From assembly GCA_938039795.1 (NCBI GenBank), contig CALHWU010000196.1:1-19227 (forward strand): DNA of 19,227 nt, read 5' to 3'. A program made the position numbers and the translations under genes. The notes under the pieces were generated by a model. It searched no databases. It was given only the letters and a program-made list of their open reading frames with translations, and was not told the origin of the DNA. The first letter of the stretch is position 1. Every line of letters starts with the position of its first letter. Positions 7,508 to 14,779 of the stretch are shown one piece after another. This stretch comes from an uncultured Muribaculaceae bacterium. Its GTDB lineage: Bacteria > Bacteroidota > Bacteroidia > Bacteroidales > Muribaculaceae.

Positions 7508-7519
7508 GAGACATGTCTC
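7508..7519. repeat. 12-bp perfect palindrome GAGACATGTCTC
   Basis: A fully self-complementary 12-mer with no spacer. This kind of symmetry is typical of a binding site for a dimeric protein, although no nearby repressor gene can be tied to it. Confidence 0.4.
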
Positions 7520-7615
7520 TGTTTAGATGCTGATGTCTCTTAACTTGTGCCGATTCATGATGTAATTCTGCTGATTCCTGATATGGATTGCTGGCTGGAT
7601 AGTTGAAAGAAGTTT

Positions 7616-7643
7616 TAGTTGTTGAAAATCATTGAAACAACTA
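7616..7643. repeat. Second 8-bp perfect inverted repeat with 12-base loop
   Basis: TAGTTGTT (7616-7623) and AACAACTA (7636-7643) are perfect complements around a 12-base loop, the same geometry as the repeat at 7432-7459 but of different sequence. Confidence 0.45.
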
Positions 7644-7732
7644 TTATGAGACAATAAATTGTTGTTTTGGCACCCGCAATTGACGATGTGGGACTGCTTT
7701 TGTTTGATGCAGCAGCGATGGTTCAAGTAATT

Positions 7733-7755
7733 TTACTAATTTTGTGATTTAGTAA
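7733..7755 (+). promoter_or_regulatory. Candidate promoter with overlapping operator for the signalling operon
   Basis: TAATTTTG (7737-7744) is an exact Bacteroidota -7 box. It sits within the inverted repeat TTACTAA (7733-7739) / TTAGTAA (7749-7755), whose left arm overlaps the first bases of the box. A regulator bound there would block polymerase. No TTTG lies at the expected upstream distance, as expected for a promoter needing an activator. The leader to the ATG at 7850 would be about 100 bases. Confidence 0.4.
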
Positions 7756-7849
7756 GGAACGCGTGGTTCTATTAAGAATTTCATAATGGAGCCAAAACTT
7801 TGTTTCAAGCTACTTTTAACCTGATATCGCAAATACAGAAAGTAGAATT

Positions 7850-8983
7850 ATGTATAAGCGCATCATCACACTACTTATATTGGCGGCGCTTTCGCTGACA
7901 TATTGCAATGCCAAGGAATACTGCACTGTAGCCGATCAAGAACTGTGCCTAAGAAACCGACCCGGCAATCACACCAAAATCACGCACAGGCTCGGCAAGT
8001 CAGCTCGGCTTGAATATGCCGGGAACGACGGATTCTGGGCCAAGGTGGTATTCAAAGGCGATACTTGTTACGCCCGACTCAACTCGCTTTCATTCAGCGA
8101 AGATGTGGCCGCAACATTGCCCGCGTGGGTTAACCTCGACGAGACCCATGGCAAATGGGGCAGTCTGGGGTATTATTTCTCCACCGACCGCATAATGGAG
8201 GCACTTCCCGATTTCAATATTCTTAAAGACAGGACTTTACTACCTCCCGACAGATGCTTCCGGATAGCACTTTGGCTGTTTGTCATCCTTTATGTCTCTT
8301 TCCTGTTTCTCAAGGGTAACATACAGTTTGGAAATGTATGGTTCTGGCTGTATTATCTTGGCATGATGGCTCTTGGTGTATTGGAGATATTGTATGTATT
8401 CGGAAGTCCGGATCCGCTTGGCTTTTGTGACATCAACAATGTATGGTGGCCAAAGGCATGGCTCTATGTATTTCTTATAGCGTTGGGCCTTTTCGGTCAG
8501 ATGAAGCTGACGAACTATATCCTGTTTGTCGTACAATCCGACAGAGACTATGACTATAAGGCAGGATGGTGGACAAAGATCCCATTGTTTGGCGTGCTCT
8601 ATTTCATTATATGGGTGGTCGGATATTATTTTGACTTCAAATATCCACCTTTAGCAAATATTATAGCCGGATTGGTGCTCTGCCTTCCGGTAATTGCAAT
8701 GCTTATCCGGAGCTTCATAAATCTGGATGCCGTGTCAGTCATTGTAGCGGCACCGTTTTATATCATAACTACAGCAGCCATACTTGCGCTCTATTGTCTT
8801 GTAGGGATGGCAATCGCGGTGCTTACTGTTATTGATTTAGTGCTGATGCTCTGCGGCGAAGACGAGATTTACGGTAAGATTGGCGGTCAATGGTATAAGA
8901 TGAACTATGCTTATTTCTCCGAGCACAGGTTAGAGATAACTGATGATTTCGTGGTGACGCCCTTTGACAGGTTTCTGGAATGA
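7850..8983 (+). CDS. SH3-like multi-spanning membrane protein
   Basis: The 377-aa product starts with a signal-like hydrophobic segment (about 4-20). Residues 23-82 look like a bacterial SH3-type domain (LCLRNRPGNHTKITHRLG, then GFWAKVVFKGDTCYARLNSL), a fold often found binding cell wall or envelope ligands. From about 137 to 335 there are roughly six or seven membrane segments, followed by a short acidic soluble tail. I recognise no enzymatic residues. As first gene of the signalling operon, with an extracytoplasmic domain, it is a plausible envelope sensor or anchor. That role is inferred from position and topology only. The next gene follows after 20 bases. The ATG is preceded by an A-rich leader without a clear Shine-Dalgarno sequence. 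Confidence 0.85.
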   Translation: MYKRIITLLILAALSLTYCNAKEYCTVADQELCLRNRPGNHTKITHRLGKSARLEYAGNDGFWAKVVFKGDTCYARLNSLSFSEDVAATLPAWVNLDETHGKWGSLGYYFSTDRIMEALPDFNILKDRTLLPPDRCFRIALWLFVILYVSFLFLKGNIQFGNVWFWLYYLGMMALGVLEILYVFGSPDPLGFCDINNVWWPKAWLYVFLIALGLFGQMKLTNYILFVVQSDRDYDYKAGWWTKIPLFGVLYFIIWVVGYYFDFKYPPLANIIAGLVLCLPVIAMLIRSFINLDAVSVIVAAPFYIITTAAILALYCLVGMAIAVLTVIDLVLMLCGEDEIYGKIGGQWYKMNYAYFSEHRLEITDDFVVTPFDRFLE

Positions 8984-9003
8984 AATAATCTGAGTAAACC
9001 GAT

Positions 9004-10053
9004 ATGGAGAGAGAAATGCTTTATTACACCTACGGGATGTGCACGATGTTCTATGCTCTGATGGCATGGTTCTTCTGGCGCCGTGGCCCCGACACACTTT
9101 CAAGGTTGGTCATGGTTTTGATGGTGATAGTAAGCGTATCACTCATCAAAGACCTTTTCTTTCTTAATTATGAAATCAGCGGCAAGGACTGGAACTGGAT
9201 TCTGATGACATCCATGGACATGGTCGCCGAACCGTTCTATGCCTTTATTCTGATTGAACTGTGTCGCCCCGGGCATCTCACTTATAAGACGATGGCACTC
9301 CATGAGGCGCCGTTCGTCCTGCTGCCGGTTCTGCTCTGGGCTACCGGTATGGAAGTTTTCTATGACATCCTTGTAGGATGGTCGGCTGTCTATGGTCTGT
9401 ATTATGCTGCGTGGGCGTTGTTGACAATTCCTAAGTATCATATAATGCTGAGGGAGCGATTCTCCTACGACGAAAACATAAATCTGAATTGGCTGAGAAC
9501 AATTTTAGGATCGTTCTTTGTTATCTTGACACTTTGGGTGGCGGACAGTCTGATAGTCAATATCTATCTGGAATGTGTGTATCTGATAGGTGGCATGATA
9601 ATCTGGATGTTCATTTTATCTTTCATCTATCGCCATGAATCCGTCATATCCGAACTGGCAGTGGCAGAAGCGCCAGGTAATGAACCTGCAACAGATGTCA
9701 ATTCAGAAACTGATGAAATGGGAATTCGCATCGAACACCTGATGTTGGTACAACGGGCGTATCTCATACCCACATTGAAGATATCCGATGTAGCCAGACA
9801 AATAGGAAGCAATCGCACATATGTCAGCAACTGGTTCAACCATAGCAGGCAGGCTACATTTTTCAGTTATGTGAATCAGCTTCGCATAAAACATGCCTGC
9901 GAGTTGTTGAACACCACCGACATGCCGCTCGAAACCATAGCGCAGGAAAGCGGATTCAACTCCAGATCATCCTTCTATCGGATTTTCAAAAATCTCAAGA
10001 GGTGTACACCGAATGAATACCGGGATAATCCTGAAAAATATGATAATGCCTGA
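9004..10053 (+). CDS. Seven-TM membrane-bound AraC-type transcription regulator
   Basis: The N-terminal 210 residues form about seven hydrophobic helices (approximately 8-25, 33-53, 70-87, 101-121, 126-143, 163-185, 191-209). After a charged linker comes an AraC/XylS DNA-binding domain with two helix-turn-helix units: LKISDVARQIGSNRTYVSNW (about 258-277), and 307-340 with the family hallmarks IAQESGFNSRSSFYRIFK and TPNEYR. Membrane-tethered AraC proteins of this layout are common in Bacteroidota. They are thought to pass membrane or ligand signals directly to DNA. Its location second in the operon suggests it regulates these genes, possibly through the inverted repeat overlapping the -7 box at 7733-7755. 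The target and signal are inferred, the domain assignment is not. Confidence 0.9.
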   Translation: MEREMLYYTYGMCTMFYALMAWFFWRRGPDTLSRLVMVLMVIVSVSLIKDLFFLNYEISGKDWNWILMTSMDMVAEPFYAFILIELCRPGHLTYKTMALHEAPFVLLPVLLWATGMEVFYDILVGWSAVYGLYYAAWALLTIPKYHIMLRERFSYDENINLNWLRTILGSFFVILTLWVADSLIVNIYLECVYLIGGMIIWMFILSFIYRHESVISELAVAEAPGNEPATDVNSETDEMGIRIEHLMLVQRAYLIPTLKISDVARQIGSNRTYVSNWFNHSRQATFFSYVNQLRIKHACELLNTTDMPLETIAQESGFNSRSSFYRIFKNLKRCTPNEYRDNPEKYDNA

Positions 10054-10064
10054 AAACAGACTTT

Positions 10065-10631
10065 ATGGATAAAATAATAATGAAACTGGGAACCATTTTC
10101 AGAAAAATGGTCAGAAACTATAACTCGATGGGTGACAGCTGGAAGAACATCGAGCTCGGACGCGAAGCTTTCGGGCTGATGCTGTCTTTACCCGACACTT
10201 ATCCCGGAGAGTACGAGACATCTGCCGATAAAGCCAATCTCCTTAATCAGATGCTCGACCATATGGTAGAGACAGAGTCTCCTCGTTTCTGCATAACTGT
10301 GCGCGAAGAAATAGAAAGGCTGAATCCCGGAGATACCGCAAACGATAAAGCGCTTCGTATGCTGCGCGACTATATTGACACTTCCGTCACTATGGAGGAT
10401 TTCTGCAAGCGTTACAGACGGCATCTTAAGTTTGACCCTGTTGAACGCAGCGAAGAGTATGAAAGGGCCATTTCTGAAGTAGAACGCAAGATAGCTAAGG
10501 GACTAAAAGGGATCCCACGCGGCATGGGCTTCTGCTTCGCATATTGGACGGCGAAAAAGGCAGAACTGGCTAAAAGAGCAATCGAATGGAATTCTCCCGC
10601 ATATATGAACCCCGGAGTAATGTTTGACTGA
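10065..10631 (+). CDS. Hypothetical soluble protein of the signalling operon
   Basis: This 188-aa protein has no signal peptide or membrane segment and is rich in charged residues, apparently mostly helical. I do not recognise a family. It begins 11 bases after the AraC-type gene and ends 16 bases before the zinc-ribbon gene, so it is clearly in the operon. A second ATG at 10080 (residue 6) is an alternative start. Only four cysteine/histidine-containing spots occur and they form no zinc motif. It may be an accessory or substrate protein of the kinase module, but nothing in the sequence shows that. Confidence 0.75.
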   Translation: MDKIIMKLGTIFRKMVRNYNSMGDSWKNIELGREAFGLMLSLPDTYPGEYETSADKANLLNQMLDHMVETESPRFCITVREEIERLNPGDTANDKALRMLRDYIDTSVTMEDFCKRYRRHLKFDPVERSEEYERAISEVERKIAKGLKGIPRGMGFCFAYWTAKKAELAKRAIEWNSPAYMNPGVMFD

Positions 10632-10647
10632 GATTAGACCAACCACC

Positions 10648-11478
10648 ATGGAACTTCATAAAGATAAATACAGATATCAGGAAAAACGGAATCAGCAGGA
10701 AGCGCCTGGCTTCCGCCGCTATCGTGCTGCCAATAAAATGGACAAAGACAACGGTCGGTGTACGTTCTGCGGTGCTCCTGTAGAACCCGGCATGCGCTTC
10801 TGCACCGAGTGCGGCAACAATCGAGAAGGTATAACATGTCCGCATTGCGGAACGCTCAATTTCCGCAGTTTCTGTAAGAACTGCTTTGCACCGCTCAATG
10901 AGCAGGCGCAGAAAGCCTTGACGGAAGCTAAATTCGATCCGCATTTCCAGCGCGCTGAGCAGCTTGTCAGGGAGATGGCGGAACTGGAGAAGATAATAAG
11001 CGAAGCCGAAGCCGCCGATCAATACAATGAGGCACCCGACCGGAGTGTGAGGCTTAGCGACGAAGACCGGCAGATAATTGATGCCTATAGAGACCTCTTT
11101 GCCGGGATCGCCAATCCTCCGCCACCATCGGCTCCTGCGGATGATCCGGCCCCCGTTACCCGAACACGCGAGCGAAAACAGTTCCTGATACAGAGGGCCG
11201 AGGACGCCATGAAGTTATACAAATCAAAGATGGCTGAACTTCAGATGCACATGGACGCCATGTTGCCCGATTCGGCTGCCACTCCCGAGGAGCAGCGCGA
11301 TTTCTTCAGTGCTCGAATTATTACCACTACCAGAATAGAACTCGTGAAGCAGGGATGGGTATGCAATTACTGCGGTTGCTTCCACAAATGTCCTAATGAA
11401 TGTGCCGAGCCCCAGCTTGGTGGCAAATGGGTATTCTTCGAGAAGGAAGTGGAGACAAAACAATCTATAATTGACTGA
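10648..11478 (+). CDS. Double zinc-ribbon protein of the signalling operon
   Basis: The 276-aa product carries two adjacent zinc ribbons near the N-terminus: C-x2-C pairs at Cys38/41 and Cys52/55, then Cys64/67 and Cys76/79, the layout of a double zinc ribbon (DZR). A helical, charged middle with a proline-rich stretch (about 156-170) follows. A C-terminal cysteine cluster (Cys239, 242, 244, 248, 252) may hold another metal. It is probably a cytosolic adaptor; zinc ribbons recur in two of the next three genes. I place the start at the ATG at 10648, 16 bases after the previous stop. An in-frame TTG at 10624 overlaps the previous gene and is less likely. The next gene's ATG follows its stop after seven bases. 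Confidence 0.85.
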   Translation: MELHKDKYRYQEKRNQQEAPGFRRYRAANKMDKDNGRCTFCGAPVEPGMRFCTECGNNREGITCPHCGTLNFRSFCKNCFAPLNEQAQKALTEAKFDPHFQRAEQLVREMAELEKIISEAEAADQYNEAPDRSVRLSDEDRQIIDAYRDLFAGIANPPPPSAPADDPAPVTRTRERKQFLIQRAEDAMKLYKSKMAELQMHMDAMLPDSAATPEEQRDFFSARIITTTRIELVKQGWVCNYCGCFHKCPNECAEPQLGGKWVFFEKEVETKQSIID

Positions 11479-11485
11479 TATCGAT

Positions 11486-14400
11486 ATGAGCAATAACAAC
11501 TGGGGCGCCTCGCCGCAAAAGAGCGACACCGGATCGCATAAGCGTCCGAAATGGGGAGACACTCCTCCTCAAAAAAGCGATACATCTAGAAATGCAAAGC
11601 CGGGATGGGGGCAGGGCGGACCGCAGAAAAGCGATACAGGCACTGCAGGTATTACCCCTGGGGCTACGCAGCGCTACGACGTGCCAATTTATTCAGTTTT
11701 TGTGCTTAATAAGGTGATGTATCGCAATTTGCGTGTCATCTATGAGGAGTCTGGTGAGGCCAAGATTTTCGAGGTGGAGGCGGATGGGAAGCGCTATGCT
11801 TTGAAAATATACCGATATGGCATAAGTCCTGATCATGAAGTGCTTGATAGAATCATGAAGCTGCGAGGCAGCGGATTGCTGGTCGACATATTTGACCATG
11901 GCACATGGCATGACGATCAGTCGGGTGTCAGTTTCGATTATGAGGTGATGCAATTATGCTCTGGCGGCTCACTCGCCACCGTGCAACTGGCAGGCAATGA
12001 GGTGCAGCTGAAGGAGATTGCTTTGAAGATGACGGCAGCCATAGATTTTCTGCATAGAAAAGGTATTGTCCATCGCGATGTTAAGCCTGCCAATTTCATG
12101 TTTACCGATGAGGCACGGACTAAATTTGTGCTTGCCGACTGGGGCTTCGCCAAGATTCTCGACAAGGACGGCAGGGCTGTCAGCGATGACGGTAGAACCA
12201 AAATTTACACAGCCCCGGAACTATACATCAACATTCCCGGGCAAACGACTTATGTCGATGCCAAGGTAGATTTTTATTCGATGGGCATGTCGTTGCTGGC
12301 CCTGTGGCGAGGTGAGGGACTGCTCATTGCCGACGAGCAGAAACTGGTTCGTCAGAAACTCGACGAGGAATTGCCTTATCCCAGCCGTAAGGAGATGAGT
12401 GAGCATATGCTTTCGCTTATCAAAGCCTTGACGCGCAACAATCCAGAGAAACGGGCCGGTTTTGATGACATCAAACGATGGGCATCGGGTGAGATCATCT
12501 ACCATGACACGGCATCTGATAATGAGCTCAATGATTACAGGATTGTCTTCAGCGGTGAAAAGAATCTCATAGCCCACAGTCACGAGGAGCTCGGTGCAAT
12601 GATGTGGGACAATCAGGAGCTTGCAAAGAAGTATCTCTACAGCGACAGGATAGCCGACTGGCTTGAAGACGCCGGACGCCCGGAAATGGCACTGAGAATG
12701 CGCGAGATTACCGAGATGGAGTATCCGTCGAATACCGATACCGGATTGTATGCGGCTTGTCTTGAACTGGTTCCCGACATGCCGTTCTACGGTGTGAAAG
12801 GCGACGCTATTTCAACACAGGTGCTACTTGCCAAGGAACTTCTCAATAACGCAGCCTTCTATAAGAATGCTATTGGTAGTTATGAGGAAAAGATCTGGGC
12901 ATACTGCCGTGCTGTCGGGCTTGGCAGCGAGATAAAACACCTTGCCGCCAAGGGCGCAAGCAAGAATGCATCGCTGATTTTTGAGCTGGCGTTCAGACTT
13001 GACAAGACACTTCCATATCCTGTGCCGGTCAAAAATAATGGAAAAGTTTGCAGGAATGTGCGAAACCTTACAGAATACCTGGAGGCGTTCAAGGCGGCCG
13101 ACAGCATCTATCTCTTCTATCAGTCCAGATGTGACTTCCTGCAGTGGCTTGAGAATGTTGATCCGGTGATGTGCGGCCGCGCAAGAACCATACTTTCAAA
13201 AAATGACGGGAATGTGGATCGCAATGCTCTGGTGCATCATGCCATTTTGCCCGGTGTCGGATTTGACAATGAGCCGCTTGATAAGACACAGTTGTCAACA
13301 CCTGAAAAGATAGCGGAATTCATTGCCAGGCAGGAATGTCTGCGCGTTGAGACAGGTGAATATATCGAGCTGGTTGACTGGAGAAAATTCAAGGGTTCCA
13401 TGCTTGAAGCATACCTGCTTTCCAAAGAGAAGTACCAAAAGCAGATCAGCTATGCCAACTATTGCATGGAACTTGATTCGGCGGACAACAAGAAGAAAGC
13501 AGCGCCTTATGGAGCCGAGACAGCCGGGTTGAAGATTCTGGCCGGATGGCATGGGAGTGTGCTGCCAGTCACTCTTCACGGGCATACATTTACACGACCC
13601 GATGATCTTGACAAGGTGAACCTTTCCAAGTTTACCGAAAAGGAGCAGAATTTCCTTGTCCACTGGCTTGGTCTATTCTTTCAGGAAGATCCAAATGCTG
13701 ATTATAAGGCCAAGTCATATACAGCCCGCACTCTTGAAATGTATGAGTTCATTGACCGCCGTCTTACAAAAAGCTCTTATGTGCAACGGTGCAACAAGCA
13801 GCCGGCGTCGGACATCGATGGTGCTGTTTCGCGCAACAAACGGGCATGGGCAAAGGTGCGCACTGTGCAGATGCTTGCGATTCTCTTTTGTTTCATTCCG
13901 ATGCTATGTGTCTGTGGCGCCATGTGTTATCTCTCGGTCACCACAGGAAGCATACCGTTAGAGGCTGCAATGAAATCCATCGGCCATGTGACCGCCATTA
14001 TTCTGGGAATCATCGCGGCCATCTGCTGTGTCGACGGGGGCATTTTCGGAATGGCGCTCGGTGGAATCGTAACGTATGCGCTCACAGAAGTGCTGTTCAA
14101 ATTCCTTGCCCCGGTAGTGCCATGGCTTGTCATAGTGCTTTTGCTTCTGACTGTGGTTTTCTTCGGCCGCAAGATTTTTATTAAGATCGGCAAACGTTTC
14201 GGGACATCCGATTTGACTTTGAGCGAGATCAAACAGCGCCACAGGGCTGGACTTGCTTTCAATACACGCCATATTCTTCTCCCCGGCAAAGGGCTGGACT
14301 ATCCGGTTAAAGACATCAATGAGAATACGGCTTATGCCAATTCGCACATGTCGGGTCTGATAAAAAACGCTCTGCTGATGCTGGCGCTGACTGCCGGAGG

Positions 14401-14779
14401 GGTCTTCCTTTGTGGTTGGGTAATAAAGAATTATGACAACACCGAAGCAGTGGAGGTCACCCGGTCGTTTGAAGGTGCATACACGGGAGATGTACAAGGA
14501 ACCCCAAGCTCCATAAAGCTTTATCAGAACAAGGATGGCAGATGGGAGGCTGACATGACCATAAATTACAGGGCCGGCGAGATGCGGCAGGTAATGGTGT
14601 CGAAGGAAAAATCCGACTTACCCGGCTTTTTTTATCTTCCCGATAATCCGGTAGTGACACTCAGCCTTGAACCTGTGGAGCAGGCTGATGCCGAAGCCCG
14701 TATTTTCACAGGTACTTATGCAAATTCCAAGGGCAACCGTCGTACCGTCAATTATAAACAAACAGAGAACAGAAAATGA
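11486..14779 (+). CDS. Membrane-anchored Hanks-type Ser/Thr protein kinase
   Basis: The 1097-aa protein has four parts. Residues 1-60 are disordered with three WG...PQKSDT repeats. Residues 76-335 form a eukaryotic-like kinase: ATP-binding Lys107 in ALKIY, catalytic HRDVKPAN (Asp198, Asn203), DWG (218-220) replacing DFG, and the APE motif at 243-245. A glycine-rich loop of canonical form is not evident. Residues 340-790 are a large helical region without a family I recognise. Then come about five membrane segments (near 792-818, 831-849, 851-873, 876-894, 959-980) and a final beta-rich domain of about 110 residues. With an odd number of spans, the kinase is cytosolic and the last domain periplasmic. 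It likely phosphorylates Ser/Thr on partners in this operon and is opposed by the PP2C protein. ATG at 11486 is preferred over the in-frame TTG at 11471, which overlaps the previous gene. The stop overlaps the AAA+ gene by four bases. Confidence 0.92.
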   Translation: MSNNNWGASPQKSDTGSHKRPKWGDTPPQKSDTSRNAKPGWGQGGPQKSDTGTAGITPGATQRYDVPIYSVFVLNKVMYRNLRVIYEESGEAKIFEVEADGKRYALKIYRYGISPDHEVLDRIMKLRGSGLLVDIFDHGTWHDDQSGVSFDYEVMQLCSGGSLATVQLAGNEVQLKEIALKMTAAIDFLHRKGIVHRDVKPANFMFTDEARTKFVLADWGFAKILDKDGRAVSDDGRTKIYTAPELYINIPGQTTYVDAKVDFYSMGMSLLALWRGEGLLIADEQKLVRQKLDEELPYPSRKEMSEHMLSLIKALTRNNPEKRAGFDDIKRWASGEIIYHDTASDNELNDYRIVFSGEKNLIAHSHEELGAMMWDNQELAKKYLYSDRIADWLEDAGRPEMALRMREITEMEYPSNTDTGLYAACLELVPDMPFYGVKGDAISTQVLLAKELLNNAAFYKNAIGSYEEKIWAYCRAVGLGSEIKHLAAKGASKNASLIFELAFRLDKTLPYPVPVKNNGKVCRNVRNLTEYLEAFKAADSIYLFYQSRCDFLQWLENVDPVMCGRARTILSKNDGNVDRNALVHHAILPGVGFDNEPLDKTQLSTPEKIAEFIARQECLRVETGEYIELVDWRKFKGSMLEAYLLSKEKYQKQISYANYCMELDSADNKKKAAPYGAETAGLKILAGWHGSVLPVTLHGHTFTRPDDLDKVNLSKFTEKEQNFLVHWLGLFFQEDPNADYKAKSYTARTLEMYEFIDRRLTKSSYVQRCNKQPASDIDGAVSRNKRAWAKVRTVQMLAILFCFIPMLCVCGAMCYLSVTTGSIPLEAAMKSIGHVTAIILGIIAAICCVDGGIFGMALGGIVTYALTEVLFKFLAPVVPWLVIVLLLLTVVFFGRKIFIKIGKRFGTSDLTLSEIKQRHRAGLAFNTRHILLPGKGLDYPVKDINENTAYANSHMSGLIKNALLMLALTAGGVFLCGWVIKNYDNTEAVEVTRSFEGAYTGDVQGTPSSIKLYQNKDGRWEADMTINYRAGEMRQVMVSKEKSDLPGFFYLPDNPVVTLSLEPVEQADAEARIFTGTYANSKGNRRTVNYKQTENRK
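11501..11638 (+). repeat. Three WG-x(2-3)-PQKSDT repeats at the kinase N-terminus
   Basis: The encoded hexapeptide PQKSDT occurs at residues 10-15, 28-33 and 46-51 of the kinase, exactly 18 residues apart, each preceded by Trp-Gly (6-7, 23-24, 41-42). Spacers are Gly/Pro/Ser/Lys-rich and differ, so the hexapeptide itself is what is conserved. This resembles a short linear docking or phosphorylation motif rather than a folded domain. Confidence 0.9.

Larger units (their letters stand above)
7394..7849. other. AT-rich, palindrome-rich gap between folE and the signalling operon
   Basis: This stretch of about 456 bases is clearly AT-richer than the genes on its left and codes for nothing recognisable. 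A 67-codon frame on the minus strand (7523-7726) has an unnatural composition and I do not accept it. The stretch holds several perfect inverted repeats and one exact -7 box, listed separately. I see no tRNA, integrase, transposon end or obvious attachment repeat, but the change in base composition makes this a plausible boundary of an acquired segment. Confidence 0.6.

Noticed and set aside
7523..7726. 67-codon minus-strand frame in the folE-operon gap
   Set aside because: Asn/His/Gln/Cys-rich sequence without domain, signal or start context; it looks like chance in AT-rich DNA.
7394..7849. CRISPR array, tRNA or attachment site in the gap
   Set aside because: The repeats are single inverted pairs, not regularly spaced direct repeats; no cloverleaf or duplicated tRNA end is visible.
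11471..11485. Upstream TTG start for the kinase
   Set aside because: A TTG start would overlap the preceding gene, while an ATG with proper spacing lies five codons downstream. The same reasoning moved the zinc-ribbon gene from TTG 10624 to ATG 10648.
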